A stretch of 64,000 nucleotides of DNA from Zeimonas sediminis (GCF_023721795.1 NZ_JAMQYE010000001.1:2170001-2234000), one strand, 5' to 3'; shown: positions 13,703-22,781, counted from the first letter of the stretch. Notes: generated from the sequence alone by a model not told the origin. Translations and numbers: made by a program.

Positions 13703-14285
13703 GGGCGCTGCGCATGGATTCGGGTAGGCGTTCGATTATATCGAGCACCAGCGAATCGATCGGCGCGCGCCCGCTGGTCACGGTCAGGTGCGCGACCTCG
13801 GCGTAGAGCGGCTCCCTCAGCGCCACCAGGTCGGCGATCCGCTGCCTCGGGTTCTCGGTGCGCAACAGCGGCCTGACCCGGTCGCGCTTCAGTCGTTGCC
13901 AGAGCTCGGCGACCCCGGCGCGCAGGAACACGACGAAGCCCCGCTCGCGCAGGCGCTCGCGGTTCTCGGCGAGCAGCACCGCGCCGCCGCCGGTGGCCAG
14001 CACGATCCCGGGATCGCGGGTGAGCGCGTCCAGCACGGCCGCCTCGCGCCGCCGGAAACCGTCCTCGCCCTCGAGTTCGAAGATCGTGGAGATCGGCACG
14101 CCGCAGCGCAACTCGATCTCCTTGTCCGCATCGACGAAACGCCGGCCCAGCCTCGCGGCGAGCCGGCGTCCGACGGTCGTCTTGCCGGAGCCCATCATCC
14201 CGACCAGCACGATCGGGCGCGGGTCCGGCGCTGCCGCCCCGTCGCCCTCGAAGGCGGCCGGGGCCGGCGCCCTGCCGCCGCTCAC
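13683..14285 (-). CDS. aroK: Shikimate kinase
   Basis: 200 residues. It phosphorylates shikimate at O3 with ATP. The Walker A motif GMMGSGKTT (29-37), the shikimate-binding DADKEIE segment (52-58), the FRRREA loop and GGGAVL are all present. A 22-residue Ala/Pro/Gly-rich N-terminus precedes the kinase core and is longer than in E. coli AroK. GTG at 14285 overlaps the pilQ stop by four bases (GTGA), linking aromatic amino acid genes to the pilus operon by translational coupling, as in other proteobacteria. Confidence 0.95.
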   Translation of the reverse strand: MSGGRAPAPAAFEGDGAAAPDPRPIVLVGMMGSGKTTVGRRLAARLGRRFVDADKEIELRCGVPISTIFELEGEDGFRRREAAVLDALTRDPGIVLATGGGAVLLAENRERLRERGFVVFLRAGVAELWQRLKRDRVRPLLRTENPRQRIADLVALREPLYAEVAHLTVTSGRAPIDSLVLDIIERLPESMRSARADDIS

Positions 14286-16429
14286 CGCGCCATCGCGGTG
14301 TCGGTCACGACACGCGGGGTCAGGAAGACCAGCAACTCGTTGCGGTCGTTCTGGCGCTCGGTGTTCTTGAAGGCGTTGCCCAGGATCGGGATGTCGCCGA
14401 GCAGCGGCACCTTGTTGACGCGGTCGCGCTCGACCTGCTCGTAGATGCCGCCGATCACGACCGTGCCGCCGTTCTCGACCAGCACCGTGGTCTGGACCTT
14501 GCGCGTGTCGATCGCGACGCCGCTGGGCAGCAGCTCGGCCGCATTGTCGCGGCTGACCTGAACCTCCATGATCACGTTGCCCTCGGGGGTGATCTGGGGC
14601 GTGACCTCGAGCTTGAGCACCGCCTTCTTGAACTGCACCGCGGTGGCGCCGCTCGAGGTGGCCTGCTGGTACGGGATCTCCTTGCCCTGCTCGATCAGCG
14701 CCTTGCCCCGGTCGGCGGTCAGCACCCGCGGGCTCGACAGCACCTTGCCCTTCTGGTCGGCCTCGAGCGCGGAGATCTCCAGGTTAAGGAAGCGGGTGAG
14801 GCTGGAGTTGAACAGGCTGACCGCGAAGGACGAAGGCCGGACGGTCCCGATCGCGGAGGCCGGCAGGTTCACGAAGTTCGCGTTCGGCAGCAGCGTGGTG
14901 CCGGGGGTGACCGCGGTGGGCAGCGGGGTCAGGTCGGCGACGCCCTGCAGGTTGCCCGACACGGTGGCCCGGCCCGCGAAGCTGCCGGCGCTGGCGTTGA
15001 TCCGGTTGTAGCCGAAGCGCGCGCCCAGGTTGCGCGAGAAGCGGTCGTCTGCCTCGACGATGCGGGCCTCGATCAGCACCTGGCGCACCGGCACGTCGAT
15101 CTGCTCGATCACCTTGCGCACCGCCTCGAGCTGCGACACCGTGTCGCGCACGAAGACCTTGTTGGTGCGCTCGTCGATCACGACGCTGCCGCGCTTGGAC
15201 AGCACCCGCTGCTTCTCGTCGCCGAGCAGCTTCTGGACCTTGTCGGCGGTCTGGTAGTTGAGCTGGAAGGTCTCGGTGCGCACCGGCTCGATCTCGGCGA
15301 TCTGCTGCCGGGCCTCGAGCTCGAGCTTTTCCTTGGCAGCCAGCTCGTCGCGCGGCGCGACCATGATCACGTTGCCGTTGCGCCGCATGTCCAGGCCCTT
15401 GGACTGCAGCACGATGTCCAGCGCCTGGTCCCAGGGAACGTCCTTCAGCCGCAGGGTCAGGCTGCCCGAGACCGAGTCGCTGGTCACGATGTTCAGGTTC
15501 GTGAAGTCGGCGATCACCTGCAGCAGCGCCCGGACCTCCACGTTCTGGAAGTTCAGCGACAGCCGCTCGCCGCGGTAGCGCGGCTGCGTGCCCTGGGCCA
15601 GTCGCGACGGATCCTCGCGGATCGCCTTGACCTCGACCACGAACTGGGTGTCGCTCTGGTAGGCGTTGTGCTCCCACTGCCCGGTGGGCTCGATCACCAG
15701 CCGGGCGTTGTCGCCCTGCTGGAAGGCCCGCACCGAGCTGACCGGCGTGCCGAAGTCGCCGACGTCGAGACGGCGGCGAAGGTTCTCGGGCAGCGAGGTG
15801 TTCAGGAAGTCGACGACGATCGTCGAGCCCTGCTGGCGAACGTCGACGCCGATGCCGCTGTCGGACAGGTCGACCACCACCCGGCCCTCGCCGTCGCGGC
15901 CCCGCCGGAAGTCGACGTCGCGCAGCGCCTTGTTGGCGGCGGTGTCCGCCTGCGCGAAGCTGTAAGCGCTGGCCTGCGTGCCGCCGGACGGCGCCGAGGC
16001 GACCGGCTCGAGCGCCACCACCAGCGTGTTGCCGTCGATCGTCGTGGTGTGGCTGAGCGCGCGCTTGAGGTTCAGCACCAGGCGCGAGCGCTGGCCGGAC
16101 TGCACGATCGCGACGCTGCGAACGTCGCCCTGCGGAAGTTCGAAGGAGTTCTGGCCGGAGGCGTTCGCGGTGTCGACCAGGTCGAGCGCGATCCGCGGCG
16201 GGCTGGAAATCGAGAAGCCGGCGGGAACGGTCGCCGGCGGTGACTTCAGGTTGATCCGCAAGTAGGTCGTGCTGCCCTGCTGGGCGCTGGTGACCGATTC
16301 GATCGCGTTGGACTGCGCCAGCGCGCCGGAGGCGCCGGCAAGCCAGACGATCAGCGCCGCGCAGGCGCCGCCTGCGGTTCTTGCGAAGCGACCCACGATG
16401 CGCGCCGGCCCGCCGGATATCGAATTCAT
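14282..16429 (-). CDS. pilQ: Type IV pilus secretin PilQ
   Basis: 715 residues. This is the outer-membrane secretin through which the type IV pilus passes. A signal peptide covers about residues 1-38 and ends in ASGALAQ. Two AMIN-type beta domains follow (to about 270), then an STN/N0 domain, N1 domains and the C-terminal secretin barrel with the VPLLGDIPILGNAFK signature. The ATG overlaps the pilP stop by four bases (ATGA). It needs the lipoprotein PilP from the adjacent gene for contact with the inner-membrane PilMNO complex. Confidence 0.97.
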   Translation of the reverse strand: MNSISGGPARIVGRFARTAGGACAALIVWLAGASGALAQSNAIESVTSAQQGSTTYLRINLKSPPATVPAGFSISSPPRIALDLVDTANASGQNSFELPQGDVRSVAIVQSGQRSRLVLNLKRALSHTTTIDGNTLVVALEPVASAPSGGTQASAYSFAQADTAANKALRDVDFRRGRDGEGRVVVDLSDSGIGVDVRQQGSTIVVDFLNTSLPENLRRRLDVGDFGTPVSSVRAFQQGDNARLVIEPTGQWEHNAYQSDTQFVVEVKAIREDPSRLAQGTQPRYRGERLSLNFQNVEVRALLQVIADFTNLNIVTSDSVSGSLTLRLKDVPWDQALDIVLQSKGLDMRRNGNVIMVAPRDELAAKEKLELEARQQIAEIEPVRTETFQLNYQTADKVQKLLGDEKQRVLSKRGSVVIDERTNKVFVRDTVSQLEAVRKVIEQIDVPVRQVLIEARIVEADDRFSRNLGARFGYNRINASAGSFAGRATVSGNLQGVADLTPLPTAVTPGTTLLPNANFVNLPASAIGTVRPSSFAVSLFNSSLTRFLNLEISALEADQKGKVLSSPRVLTADRGKALIEQGKEIPYQQATSSGATAVQFKKAVLKLEVTPQITPEGNVIMEVQVSRDNAAELLPSGVAIDTRKVQTTVLVENGGTVVIGGIYEQVERDRVNKVPLLGDIPILGNAFKNTERQNDRNELLVFLTPRVVTDTAMAR

Positions 16430-16977
16430 TTGCCCCCCTCCTGCAGCTGCAGGGTCGTCTCGCGGTGGACCCAGTCACCGGCCGCGTCCTGCACGAGCTC
16501 TCGCAGCCTTACCTCGTTCTCGGCGACCCGCGTGATGACGCCGTGATTCTGCCCCGCGTGGTTGCCCACGCGAGCCTGGTGCACGATGCTGTCGACCTGC
16601 AGCAGCGCGAAGCTCTGCTTGCCGTTGGACATGTGGCCGACCATCCGGATCGCGTCGAGCGGATAGCCCTCGAGGAGCTCGCGCGGCCGGCTCGTGTCGG
16701 GCCGCAAGCCGCCCGGCACGGGCTGGCCCGCTTCGTCGACGGCCAGGCCGGCCAGCCGGGTCCGTGCGAACGGGTCGACCTCGCCGGCGCGATCGTAGCG
16801 GAAAGGCTCGAACTTCTTCGGCTCGGCGATCGTTTCCCGGATCGGCTTCGTCGTCGCGCGCACGTTCTCCATCCAGCCGCGCAGTTCGGTCCGATCGTCG
16901 CCGCAGCCGGCGAGCAGGGTCGTGGCGATCGCCACGGCGATCAGCGGCGCGCGCGCCGCGACGTTTCGGCGGATCAT
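16426..16977 (-). CDS. pilP: Type IV pilus lipoprotein PilP
   Basis: 183 residues. The N-terminal signal ends in the lipobox LAGC, so the Cys is lipidated and the protein is held at the inner membrane with its C-terminal beta-sandwich reaching PilQ. DPFARTRL in the linker and the GHMSNGKQSFALLQVD stretch are typical of the family. ATG at 16977 overlaps the pilO TGA (ATGA), and its own stop overlaps pilQ in the same way; these junctions decide the start against a longer in-frame reading. Confidence 0.95.
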   Translation of the reverse strand: MIRRNVAARAPLIAVAIATTLLAGCGDDRTELRGWMENVRATTKPIRETIAEPKKFEPFRYDRAGEVDPFARTRLAGLAVDEAGQPVPGGLRPDTSRPRELLEGYPLDAIRMVGHMSNGKQSFALLQVDSIVHQARVGNHAGQNHGVITRVAENEVRLRELVQDAAGDWVHRETTLQLQEGGK

Positions 16978-17702
16978 GATTTCTTGCCTCCAGCGGCCGG
17001 CCGCGCCTTCTTGCCTGCAGGCGCCTTCGCCGCGGCCTCCTTGCGTTTCTGCTCGGCGATCTCCTCGGCATCGAGGTAGCGGAAGGTCTTCGCGGTCGCT
17101 TCCATCAGCAGCGGGCCGCCCGGCGTGACGGAGCTCCCGCGGGCCTGGTTCTCGGGGACCGAGATGCGGATGTCGTGCAGCGTGACGATCCGCGGCAGGT
17201 TCGCGACGTCGCTGGTGAAGGCCGCGAAGTCGTGGTAGTTGCCGCTCAGGCGAATGCTGATCGGCAACTCCGCGTAGTACTCGCGAACCATCACCTGGCC
17301 CGGCTTGAACAGGTCGAACTGCAGCCCCCGTCCGACGCCGGCCTGGTTGATGTCCGACAGCAGGGCGTCCATCTCGGCCTTGCTGGGCAACTGCTTCTCG
17401 AGCTGGCTCACGTACTGCATGACCTGCTCCTTCTGCTTGCGCAGCACGGGCAGGTTCACCGCCTGCTTCATCTTGTCGACGAACTGGCCGCGCAGCTGCA
17501 CCTCCTCGCCGCGACGGCGCTCGAGCTCGTCGAGCAGGCCCTGCCAGTAGAACGCCCAGGCCAGCGCCATCACGCCGGCCACGAGCAGCGTCAGCAGGCC
17601 CGCCTTGGGCAGGACCGGCCACAGGCCGGGGTGACGCTCGCGAAGCCCCTGGAACTGGGCGCCGATCGCCGAGAAATCGATCTTCGGATTCAGCTTTGCC
17701 AT
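16974..17702 (-). CDS. pilO: Type IV pilus inner-membrane protein PilO
   Basis: 242 residues. One transmembrane helix (about 30-50) is followed by a coiled coil and a ferredoxin-like periplasmic domain; it forms heterodimers with PilN beneath PilQ. A Lys/Ala-rich tail of about 30 residues closes the protein and is probably disordered. The start follows the pilN stop by four bases. Confidence 0.94.
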   Translation of the reverse strand: MAKLNPKIDFSAIGAQFQGLRERHPGLWPVLPKAGLLTLLVAGVMALAWAFYWQGLLDELERRRGEEVQLRGQFVDKMKQAVNLPVLRKQKEQVMQYVSQLEKQLPSKAEMDALLSDINQAGVGRGLQFDLFKPGQVMVREYYAELPISIRLSGNYHDFAAFTSDVANLPRIVTLHDIRISVPENQARGSSVTPGGPLLMEATAKTFRYLDAEEIAEQKRKEAAAKAPAGKKARPAAGGKKS

Positions 17703-17706
17703 GGCA

Positions 17707-18402
17707 TCACTTCCTGGCGATGGCCGTGCCGCCCGCGGCCTGCCGCGCGGGCGCGGGCCGGGCCTTGCCGGGCGCCACCGCCGGCGACGCCTCGGCTGGT
17801 GCCTCGGGGCTGCGCAGCAGCGCGTTGACCGAGAACTCGAAGACGCGCCGGTCCTCGGCCGCGCCGGGCTTGCCGCGCGCGGCCCCGCGCGCAGCCTGCG
17901 GGCCGCCCAGCGGCACCGCCTTGATCTCGACGAGCTCCGGGCGCTCGAGCCACGGCGAATCGTTCGCCAGGCTGCGCAGCAGGTCGGAGATCCGCTCGTT
18001 CGACTGGGCGAGCCCGACCAGCGTGACCTTGCGCGCGTCCTGCTTGACGCTCTTCAGGAAGGCTCCCTCCGGCATCTGCCTGACCAGCTCGTCCACCAGG
18101 TGGACCGGCACCGTGCGATTGGACTGGAGCGTCTCGACCGCATGCTGCCGGGCGCGCAGAGAGTCGATCTCGGCGCGCAGCGTCGCGATCTCCTTGATCT
18201 GGTCGTCGAGCTTGGCGTTCTCGGCCCGGATGAAGTCGTTGCGCGCCCTTTGCGCGTCGATCTGGCCGTCGATGACCATGCCGACCGCGAAGGCCGCAAG
18301 CGCGGCGCAGACCAGGGTGCCGCCGAGCAGGACGACGAAGTCCTTCTTGCGGCGCTCGCGCCGCATCTCGCGATGCGGCAACAGATTGATTCTCACGTTC
18401 AT
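17707..18402 (-). CDS. pilN: Type IV pilus inner-membrane protein PilN
   Basis: 231 residues. The cytoplasmic N-terminus begins MNVRINLLPHRE, matching the conserved INLLP motif that PilN inserts into a groove of PilM. A single transmembrane helix (about 22-45), a coiled coil and a periplasmic ferredoxin-like domain follow. The C-terminal 40 residues are Ala/Pro/Arg-rich and low in complexity. The ATG overlaps the pilM stop by four bases (ATGA). Confidence 0.95.
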   Translation of the reverse strand: MNVRINLLPHREMRRERRKKDFVVLLGGTLVCAALAAFAVGMVIDGQIDAQRARNDFIRAENAKLDDQIKEIATLRAEIDSLRARQHAVETLQSNRTVPVHLVDELVRQMPEGAFLKSVKQDARKVTLVGLAQSNERISDLLRSLANDSPWLERPELVEIKAVPLGGPQAARGAARGKPGAAEDRRVFEFSVNALLRSPEAPAEASPAVAPGKARPAPARQAAGGTAIARK

Positions 18403-19478
18403 GCGTCGAACCTGCGCATTGCGAGGCCAGTGGCGACCAGCAACGCCGGCGCGTCGGCGCGCAGCTGGCGTTCGCGGATCGAACCGGCGAGTTCCATGCC
18501 CTGGAAGGGGCTCAGCAGCTCGGTCGGCACCTGCGTGCGCTCGGCGACCGCCTCGACCAGCCCGGGGACGACCGACGAGCCGCCGGCCAGCAGGATCTGG
18601 TCGACCCGCGTGTAGGGCGTCGAGGTGAAGAAGAACTGGAGCGCGCGCCCGATGTCGGTCGCGCCCTGCTCGACGAAGGGCTGGAGCAGGTCGCGCTGGT
18701 AGTTGTCGGGCAGGTCGCCCGAGCGCTTGCGCGCCTCGGCCTCCTCGGGCGTCAGGCCGTACAGTCTCACCAGCTCCTGCGTCAGCAGCTGGCCGCCGAA
18801 GGCCTGCTCGCGCTCGAAGATGGTCTGCTGATTCAGGACGACGGTGACGCTGGTGGTGGTCTGTCCGATCGAGCAGACCGCCACGATCCGGCCCTGCCCG
18901 GCATCGGGCAGGAATGCGGTCACGTGATCGACGGCCGCGCGCAGCGCGTAGGGCTCGACGTCCATGACCACCGGCTTGAGCCCGGCCAACTCGGCGACGG
19001 CGACCCGGTCGTCGACCTTTTCCTTGCGCGAGGCAGCCAGCAGCACGTCGACGTCGCCGTCGTCGCCGGCCTCGCCGAGGATCTGGAAGTCCAGGTTGAC
19101 CTCGTCGATCGGGAACGGGATGTACTGGCTCGCCTCGGTCTCGACCTGGACCTCGTAGTCCTCCTCGCGCAGGCCGCCCGGCAGGCTGATCTTCTTCGTG
19201 ATCACGGCGCCGGTGGGCAGCGCGAGCGCCGCCTCCTTCGCCTTGGTGCCGCAACGCCGAAGTGCCCGGGTCAGCGATTCCGCCACCGACTCCGGCTTCT
19301 CGATGTTGCCCTCGACGATCGCGCCTTGCTCGAGCGGCTCGATCGCGTAGCGGTCGAGCCTGAACGCCCCTTTCTGGCCCCGCGACAGCTCGACGACCTT
19401 GACGCTCGAAGCGCTAAGGTCGATTCCCACCAGGGGTGGGGTGGCCCGCCGGAAGCCGCCTGTCAGAGTGATTGCCAC
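18399..19478 (-). CDS. pilM: Type IV pilus assembly ATPase-like protein PilM
   Basis: 359 residues, a cytoplasmic actin/FtsA-like protein that binds ATP and the PilN N-terminus. PLVGIDLSASSVKVVEL near the start and the LAGGSSVVPGLVEAV stretch near the end are the FtsA-like nucleotide-binding loops. The GTG at 19478 is chosen because TGAGG lies six bases upstream; a TTG four codons earlier would place that ribosome binding site inside the gene. It is the first gene of pilMNOPQ-aroKB and is divergent from mrcA, as in many proteobacteria. Confidence 0.95.
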   Translation of the reverse strand: MAITLTGGFRRATPPLVGIDLSASSVKVVELSRGQKGAFRLDRYAIEPLEQGAIVEGNIEKPESVAESLTRALRRCGTKAKEAALALPTGAVITKKISLPGGLREEDYEVQVETEASQYIPFPIDEVNLDFQILGEAGDDGDVDVLLAASRKEKVDDRVAVAELAGLKPVVMDVEPYALRAAVDHVTAFLPDAGQGRIVAVCSIGQTTTSVTVVLNQQTIFEREQAFGGQLLTQELVRLYGLTPEEAEARKRSGDLPDNYQRDLLQPFVEQGATDIGRALQFFFTSTPYTRVDQILLAGGSSVVPGLVEAVAERTQVPTELLSPFQGMELAGSIRERQLRADAPALLVATGLAMRRFDA

Positions 19479-19484
19479 GGAATG

Positions 19485-19489
19485 CCTCA
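19485..19489 (-). promoter_or_regulatory. Ribosome binding site that fixes the pilM start
   Basis: TGAGG on the minus strand, six bases before GTG at 19478. It overlaps the alternative TTG at 19490, which has no ribosome binding site of its own. Confidence 0.7.
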
Positions 19490-19540
19490 AAAATTCTTTT
19501 ACAACAAGTATTTACGCGGCCATCTGAAAGAGGTTTCTGA

Positions 19541-19570
19541 ATGCTATCAATGGCCTCGATTTAATGTAAA
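19541..19570 (-). promoter_or_regulatory. Candidate pilM promoter
   Basis: On the minus strand TTTACA (19570-19565, 5/6 of the -35 consensus), 18 bases, then TAGCAT (19546-19541, 4/6 of the -10). It lies in an AT-rich block about 60 bases upstream of pilM. Confidence 0.4.
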
Positions 19571-19733
19571 GCTTTTTGTGGAAAAGTTCGCCGCCCCGAG
19601 GCTCCATCCGTCGTACTCCAACGACCATCCGGCTGGAATGGGCGTTGCGGCGAGCCGAAAGCTGCCCTGCGGGCGTCTCCGGACTGCCCGGTTTCGGCCC
19701 GCGCGCAATCACTCTCCCGCTGGAGCGCGCCCG

Positions 19734-19739
19734 TATAAT
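19734..19739 (+). promoter_or_regulatory. mrcA promoter -10 box
   Basis: Perfect TATAAT 41 bases before the mrcA ATG. No good -35 is found at 16-18 bases. Confidence 0.5.
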
Positions 19740-19780
19740 CCGGAGTCCCTCCCAGCAGCGGCCGCTTCGCGTCGCCCCGA

Positions 19781-22123
19781 ATGAGCCGAAAGCCCGCCCG
19801 CCCCGCCCGATCGAAATCCCGCTTCAGCTGGCGCGCCCTCGCGCTCGCTGCGATCGCGCTCCCGGTCGCCGGCCTGGTCGCTCTCGCGCTGGTGGTCGCG
19901 CTCGCGCTGCTGCTGGCCAACGACCGGCTGCCGCAACTCGACGCGCTGATCGACTACCGGCCGCGAATCCCGCTGCGGGTCTACACGGCCGACGGCGTGC
20001 TGATCGGGGAGTTCGGCGAGGAGCGGCGCACCTTCGTCCGCATCCAGGACGTGCCCGACGTGATGAAGAACGCGGTCGTCGCCGCCGAAGACGCGCGATT
20101 CTTCGAGCACTCCGGCGTCGACCTCGTCGGCGTGGCCCGCGCGGCGCTCGCCAACCTGAGCGCGGGCGGCACCGAGCAGGGGGCGAGCACGCTGACGATG
20201 CAGCTCGCGCGCGAATTCTTCCTGTCTCCCGAGCGCACCTACACGCGCAAGATCGTCGAGATCCTGCTGGCCTTCAGGATCGAGGACAGCCTCACGAAGG
20301 AGCAGATCCTCGAGCTCTACCTGAACCAGATCTTCCTCGGCAAGCGCGCCTACGGCTTCGCGGCCGCGGCCCAGACCTACTTCGGCAAGCCGCTCGCGCA
20401 GGTCACGGCCGCCGAGGCGGCGATGCTCGCGGGCCTGCCGAAGGCGCCGTCGCGGTTCAACCCGCTGGTCAACCCGCGCCGGGCCACCGAGCGGCAGCGC
20501 TACATCCTGCGCCGCATGCTGGAATCGGGCTTCCTCACCCAGGCCCAGTACGAGTCTGCGCTCGAGGAGAAACTGCACTTCGCGACGCCGGACTCGGGGT
20601 ACGCCGTAGAGGCCCCCTACGTGGCCGAGCTCGCGCGCCAACTCGCCTGGGACCTCTATCGCGAGGACTCCTACACCTCGGGGCTCAAGGTCTACACGAC
20701 CATCCTCGCGGAGGACCAGAAGACGGCCAACGCCGCGCTGCGGGCCGGCCTGTTCGAGTACGACCGGCGCCACGGCTATCGCGGCCCCGAGCGGTTCGTC
20801 GAGCTGTCGAGCGACCCGGCCGCCGCCGAGGAGCAGGTCGACGCCGCGATCTCCGAGGCCAACGACTTCGACGAGGAACTCGACCCGGCGGTCGTGCTCG
20901 AGGCATCTCCCAAGGCCGTGGTGGTGAGCCGCGGCAAGGGCAGCAAGCCGATCACGATCGACCAGAAGAACCTGCGCTTCGTGGCGCGCGCGCTGTCCAG
21001 CCGCGCCCCGGCCGCGCTGCAGCTGCGGCGCGGCGCGGTCGTCAGGATCATGCAGAACGCCAAGGGCGAATGGGAGATCGGCCAGATCCCCGAGGTGCAG
21101 GCGGCCTTCGTGGCGGCCAGCACGAGCGACGGCGCAGTCCGCGCGCTGGTCGGCGGCTTCGACTTCTCTCGCAACAAGTTCAACCGGGTCACCCAGGCCT
21201 GGCGCCAGCCCGGCTCGTCCTTCAAGCCCTTCATCTACTCGGCGGCGCTCGAGAAGGGCATCATGACCAGCACGATCGTCAACGATGCGCCGGTCCAGAT
21301 CGATCCCGCCCTCACCGGCGGCCAGCTCTGGGACCCGAAGAACTACGACGGCAAGTACGACGGCCCGATGCCGCTGCGCACCGCGCTGGCGCGCTCGAAG
21401 AACATGGTCTCGATCCGCGTGCTCGACGAGATCGGCCCGCGCTACGCGCAGGACTACATCACCCGCTTCGGCTTCGACGCCGCCCGCCATCCGCCCTTCC
21501 TGACGATGGCGCTGGGCGCGGGCTCGGTCACGCCCTGGCAAATGGTCGGCGCGATCTCCGTGTTCGCAAACGGCGGTTACCGGATCGAACCCTACATAGT
21601 GCAGCGGATCACCGACGGCGCGGGGCGGGTGCTCGCGCAGGCCCGGCCGGCGCGGGCGGGCGACGAATCCCGTCGCGCAATCGATCCTCGCAACGCCTTC
21701 CTGACCGACAGCATGCTGCGCAGCGTGGTCGCCTACGGCACCGCGACCCGGGCGAAGTCGCTGAAGCGCTCCGACCTCGCCGGCAAGACCGGGACGACGA
21801 ACGACTCGCACGACGCCTGGTTCGTAGGCTACCAGCCCAGCCTGGCGGCGGTCGCCTGGGTCGGCTACGACCAGCCCCGCAAGCTCGGCGACCGCGAGAC
21901 CGGCGGCGGACTGGCGCTGCCGATCTGGATCGACTACATGGCGAAGGCCCTGCGCGGCGTGCCCGAGCAGGGCAGCGACCCGCCGCGCGGCATCGTGCAG
22001 ATCGACGGCGAGTACTACCTGAGCGAGACGCGCCCCGGCCAGGGCGTGGCCACGATCGGCATCGAGGAAGGCGGCCTGGCCACCGGCGAAGGCGCCGAAC
22101 AGGTGCGCGACCAGGTGTTCTGA
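19781..22123 (+). CDS. mrcA: Penicillin-binding protein 1A (glycosyltransferase/transpeptidase)
   Basis: 780 residues, bifunctional class A PBP that polymerises and crosslinks peptidoglycan. A membrane anchor lies at about 17-47 after an Arg/Lys-rich cytoplasmic start. The glycosyltransferase domain shows EDARFFEHSG and the GASTLTMQLAREFF segment. The transpeptidase has the SSFK active site at 479-482, SKN near 541-543 and GKTGTTND near 667. An OB-like insert with low-complexity acidic stretches lies between the domains. It is divergent from pilMNOPQ, a common arrangement. Confidence 0.95.
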   Translation: MSRKPARPARSKSRFSWRALALAAIALPVAGLVALALVVALALLLANDRLPQLDALIDYRPRIPLRVYTADGVLIGEFGEERRTFVRIQDVPDVMKNAVVAAEDARFFEHSGVDLVGVARAALANLSAGGTEQGASTLTMQLAREFFLSPERTYTRKIVEILLAFRIEDSLTKEQILELYLNQIFLGKRAYGFAAAAQTYFGKPLAQVTAAEAAMLAGLPKAPSRFNPLVNPRRATERQRYILRRMLESGFLTQAQYESALEEKLHFATPDSGYAVEAPYVAELARQLAWDLYREDSYTSGLKVYTTILAEDQKTANAALRAGLFEYDRRHGYRGPERFVELSSDPAAAEEQVDAAISEANDFDEELDPAVVLEASPKAVVVSRGKGSKPITIDQKNLRFVARALSSRAPAALQLRRGAVVRIMQNAKGEWEIGQIPEVQAAFVAASTSDGAVRALVGGFDFSRNKFNRVTQAWRQPGSSFKPFIYSAALEKGIMTSTIVNDAPVQIDPALTGGQLWDPKNYDGKYDGPMPLRTALARSKNMVSIRVLDEIGPRYAQDYITRFGFDAARHPPFLTMALGAGSVTPWQMVGAISVFANGGYRIEPYIVQRITDGAGRVLAQARPARAGDESRRAIDPRNAFLTDSMLRSVVAYGTATRAKSLKRSDLAGKTGTTNDSHDAWFVGYQPSLAAVAWVGYDQPRKLGDRETGGGLALPIWIDYMAKALRGVPEQGSDPPRGIVQIDGEYYLSETRPGQGVATIGIEEGGLATGEGAEQVRDQVF

Positions 22124-22208
22124 TCGGCCGGCTCGCTGGGCGGCGCCCCGACCCGGTCGGAGCGCTCGCTGCGGCCCTACCCGGTCAGATCGCTCGCGCA
22201 GGCGCCGA

Positions 22209-22544
22209 TCAGGCGCGCCGGTCGGCGGGTGCCTGCAGTTCGACCGCCTCGCCCGCCTGGCGACCCGCCAGCTCCGACAGCATCGCCCACAGCTCGCCGG
22301 CGCCCCGGCTGTCCAGCCAGCGCTCGCCGTCCCGCCTGAAGTGGAAGCCTCCGGCCCGCGCGGCCACCCAGAGCTCGCGCATCGGCGCCTGCGCGTTGAC
22401 GACGATCTTCGATCCGTCGTCGAACTCGAGCTCGAGCACGTGCCCGCTGCGCGAGGTCTCGATCGACGCCCCGCAGGCGTCGACGGCGTCCTCGATCGCG
22501 GCGAGCGTGCGGTCCGCGAGCTCGAGAAATTGGTGTTCGGTCAT
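22209..22544 (-). CDS. cyaY: Frataxin-like iron-binding protein CyaY
   Basis: 111 residues. The acidic first helix (LADRTLAAIEDAVDA) and the central LELEFDDGSKIVVN and PMRELWVAA strands are characteristic of frataxin/CyaY, which binds iron and modulates IscS-dependent Fe-S assembly. The E. coli neighbourhood cyaY-divergent-lptM(yifL) is kept here, with lysA in place of dapF. Its first codons overlap the lptM promoter region on the other strand. Confidence 0.93.
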   Translation of the reverse strand: MTEHQFLELADRTLAAIEDAVDACGASIETSRSGHVLELEFDDGSKIVVNAQAPMRELWVAARAGGFHFRRDGERWLDSRGAGELWAMLSELAGRQAGEAVELQAPADRRA

Positions 22545-22552
22545 GCTAGACT
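22544..22552 (+). promoter_or_regulatory. Extended -10 promoter of lptM
   Basis: TGCTAGACT: an extended -10 (TG-N-TAGACT) overlapping the first codon of cyaY. Transcription would start near 22559, so the GTG there would be leaderless and the ATG at 22592 is the better lptM start. Confidence 0.5.
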
Positions 22553-22591
22553 GGCCTCGTGGTATTCGCGAATGTTCGGCGTTCGAGTCGG

Positions 22592-22771
22592 ATGCTCCCG
22601 TCGCGCTGCGCGATTCTAGCCGCGCTCGCGGGCGCCTTGGTGCTGGCCGGTTGCGGGCAGCGCGGTCCGCTTTACCTGCCCGAGCAGGCCCCGAAGAAGA
22701 GCCAGGCCCAGCGAACCGACGGGCCGGGCCCGGCAGTCGCGCAGCCCACCCTCCCCGCTCCCCGATCCTGA
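22592..22771 (+). CDS. lptM: Small lipoprotein of the LptM (YifL) family
   Basis: 59 residues. A short signal peptide ends in the lipobox LAGC, immediately followed by GQRGPLYLPE, the family signature (CGxKGPLYLP). LptM helps the LptDE lipopolysaccharide translocon to mature. The rest is a Pro/Ala/Lys-rich tail. The ATG at 22592 gives a standard lipoprotein signal; an in-frame GTG at 22559 would add eleven Arg-rich residues and would sit on the predicted transcription start. lysA follows ten bases downstream, so they probably form one transcript. Confidence 0.85.
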   Translation: MLPSRCAILAALAGALVLAGCGQRGPLYLPEQAPKKSQAQRTDGPGPAVAQPTLPAPRS

Positions 22772-22781
22772 TTCCATCACC

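Larger units (their letters stand above)
19479..19780. other. 302-base divergent region between pilM and mrcA
   Basis: No coding sequence is supported. The pilM side (about 19490-19600) is clearly AT-rich against a GC-rich background and holds the candidate pilM promoter. The mrcA side is GC-rich and carries a consensus -10 at 19734. No strong dyad is seen. Confidence 0.6.

Noticed and set aside
19479-19490. TTG start of pilM at 19490
   Set aside because: TGAGG, the ribosome binding site of the GTG at 19478, would lie inside the coding region, and nothing suitable precedes the TTG.
22124-22208. Imperfect direct repeat around CCCGGTC and CGCTCGC between mrcA and cyaY
   Set aside because: Short and degenerate, in GC-rich sequence where chance repeats are common.
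22559-22591. GTG start of lptM at 22559
   Set aside because: It coincides with the predicted transcription start and would give an atypical Arg-rich extension before the lipoprotein signal.
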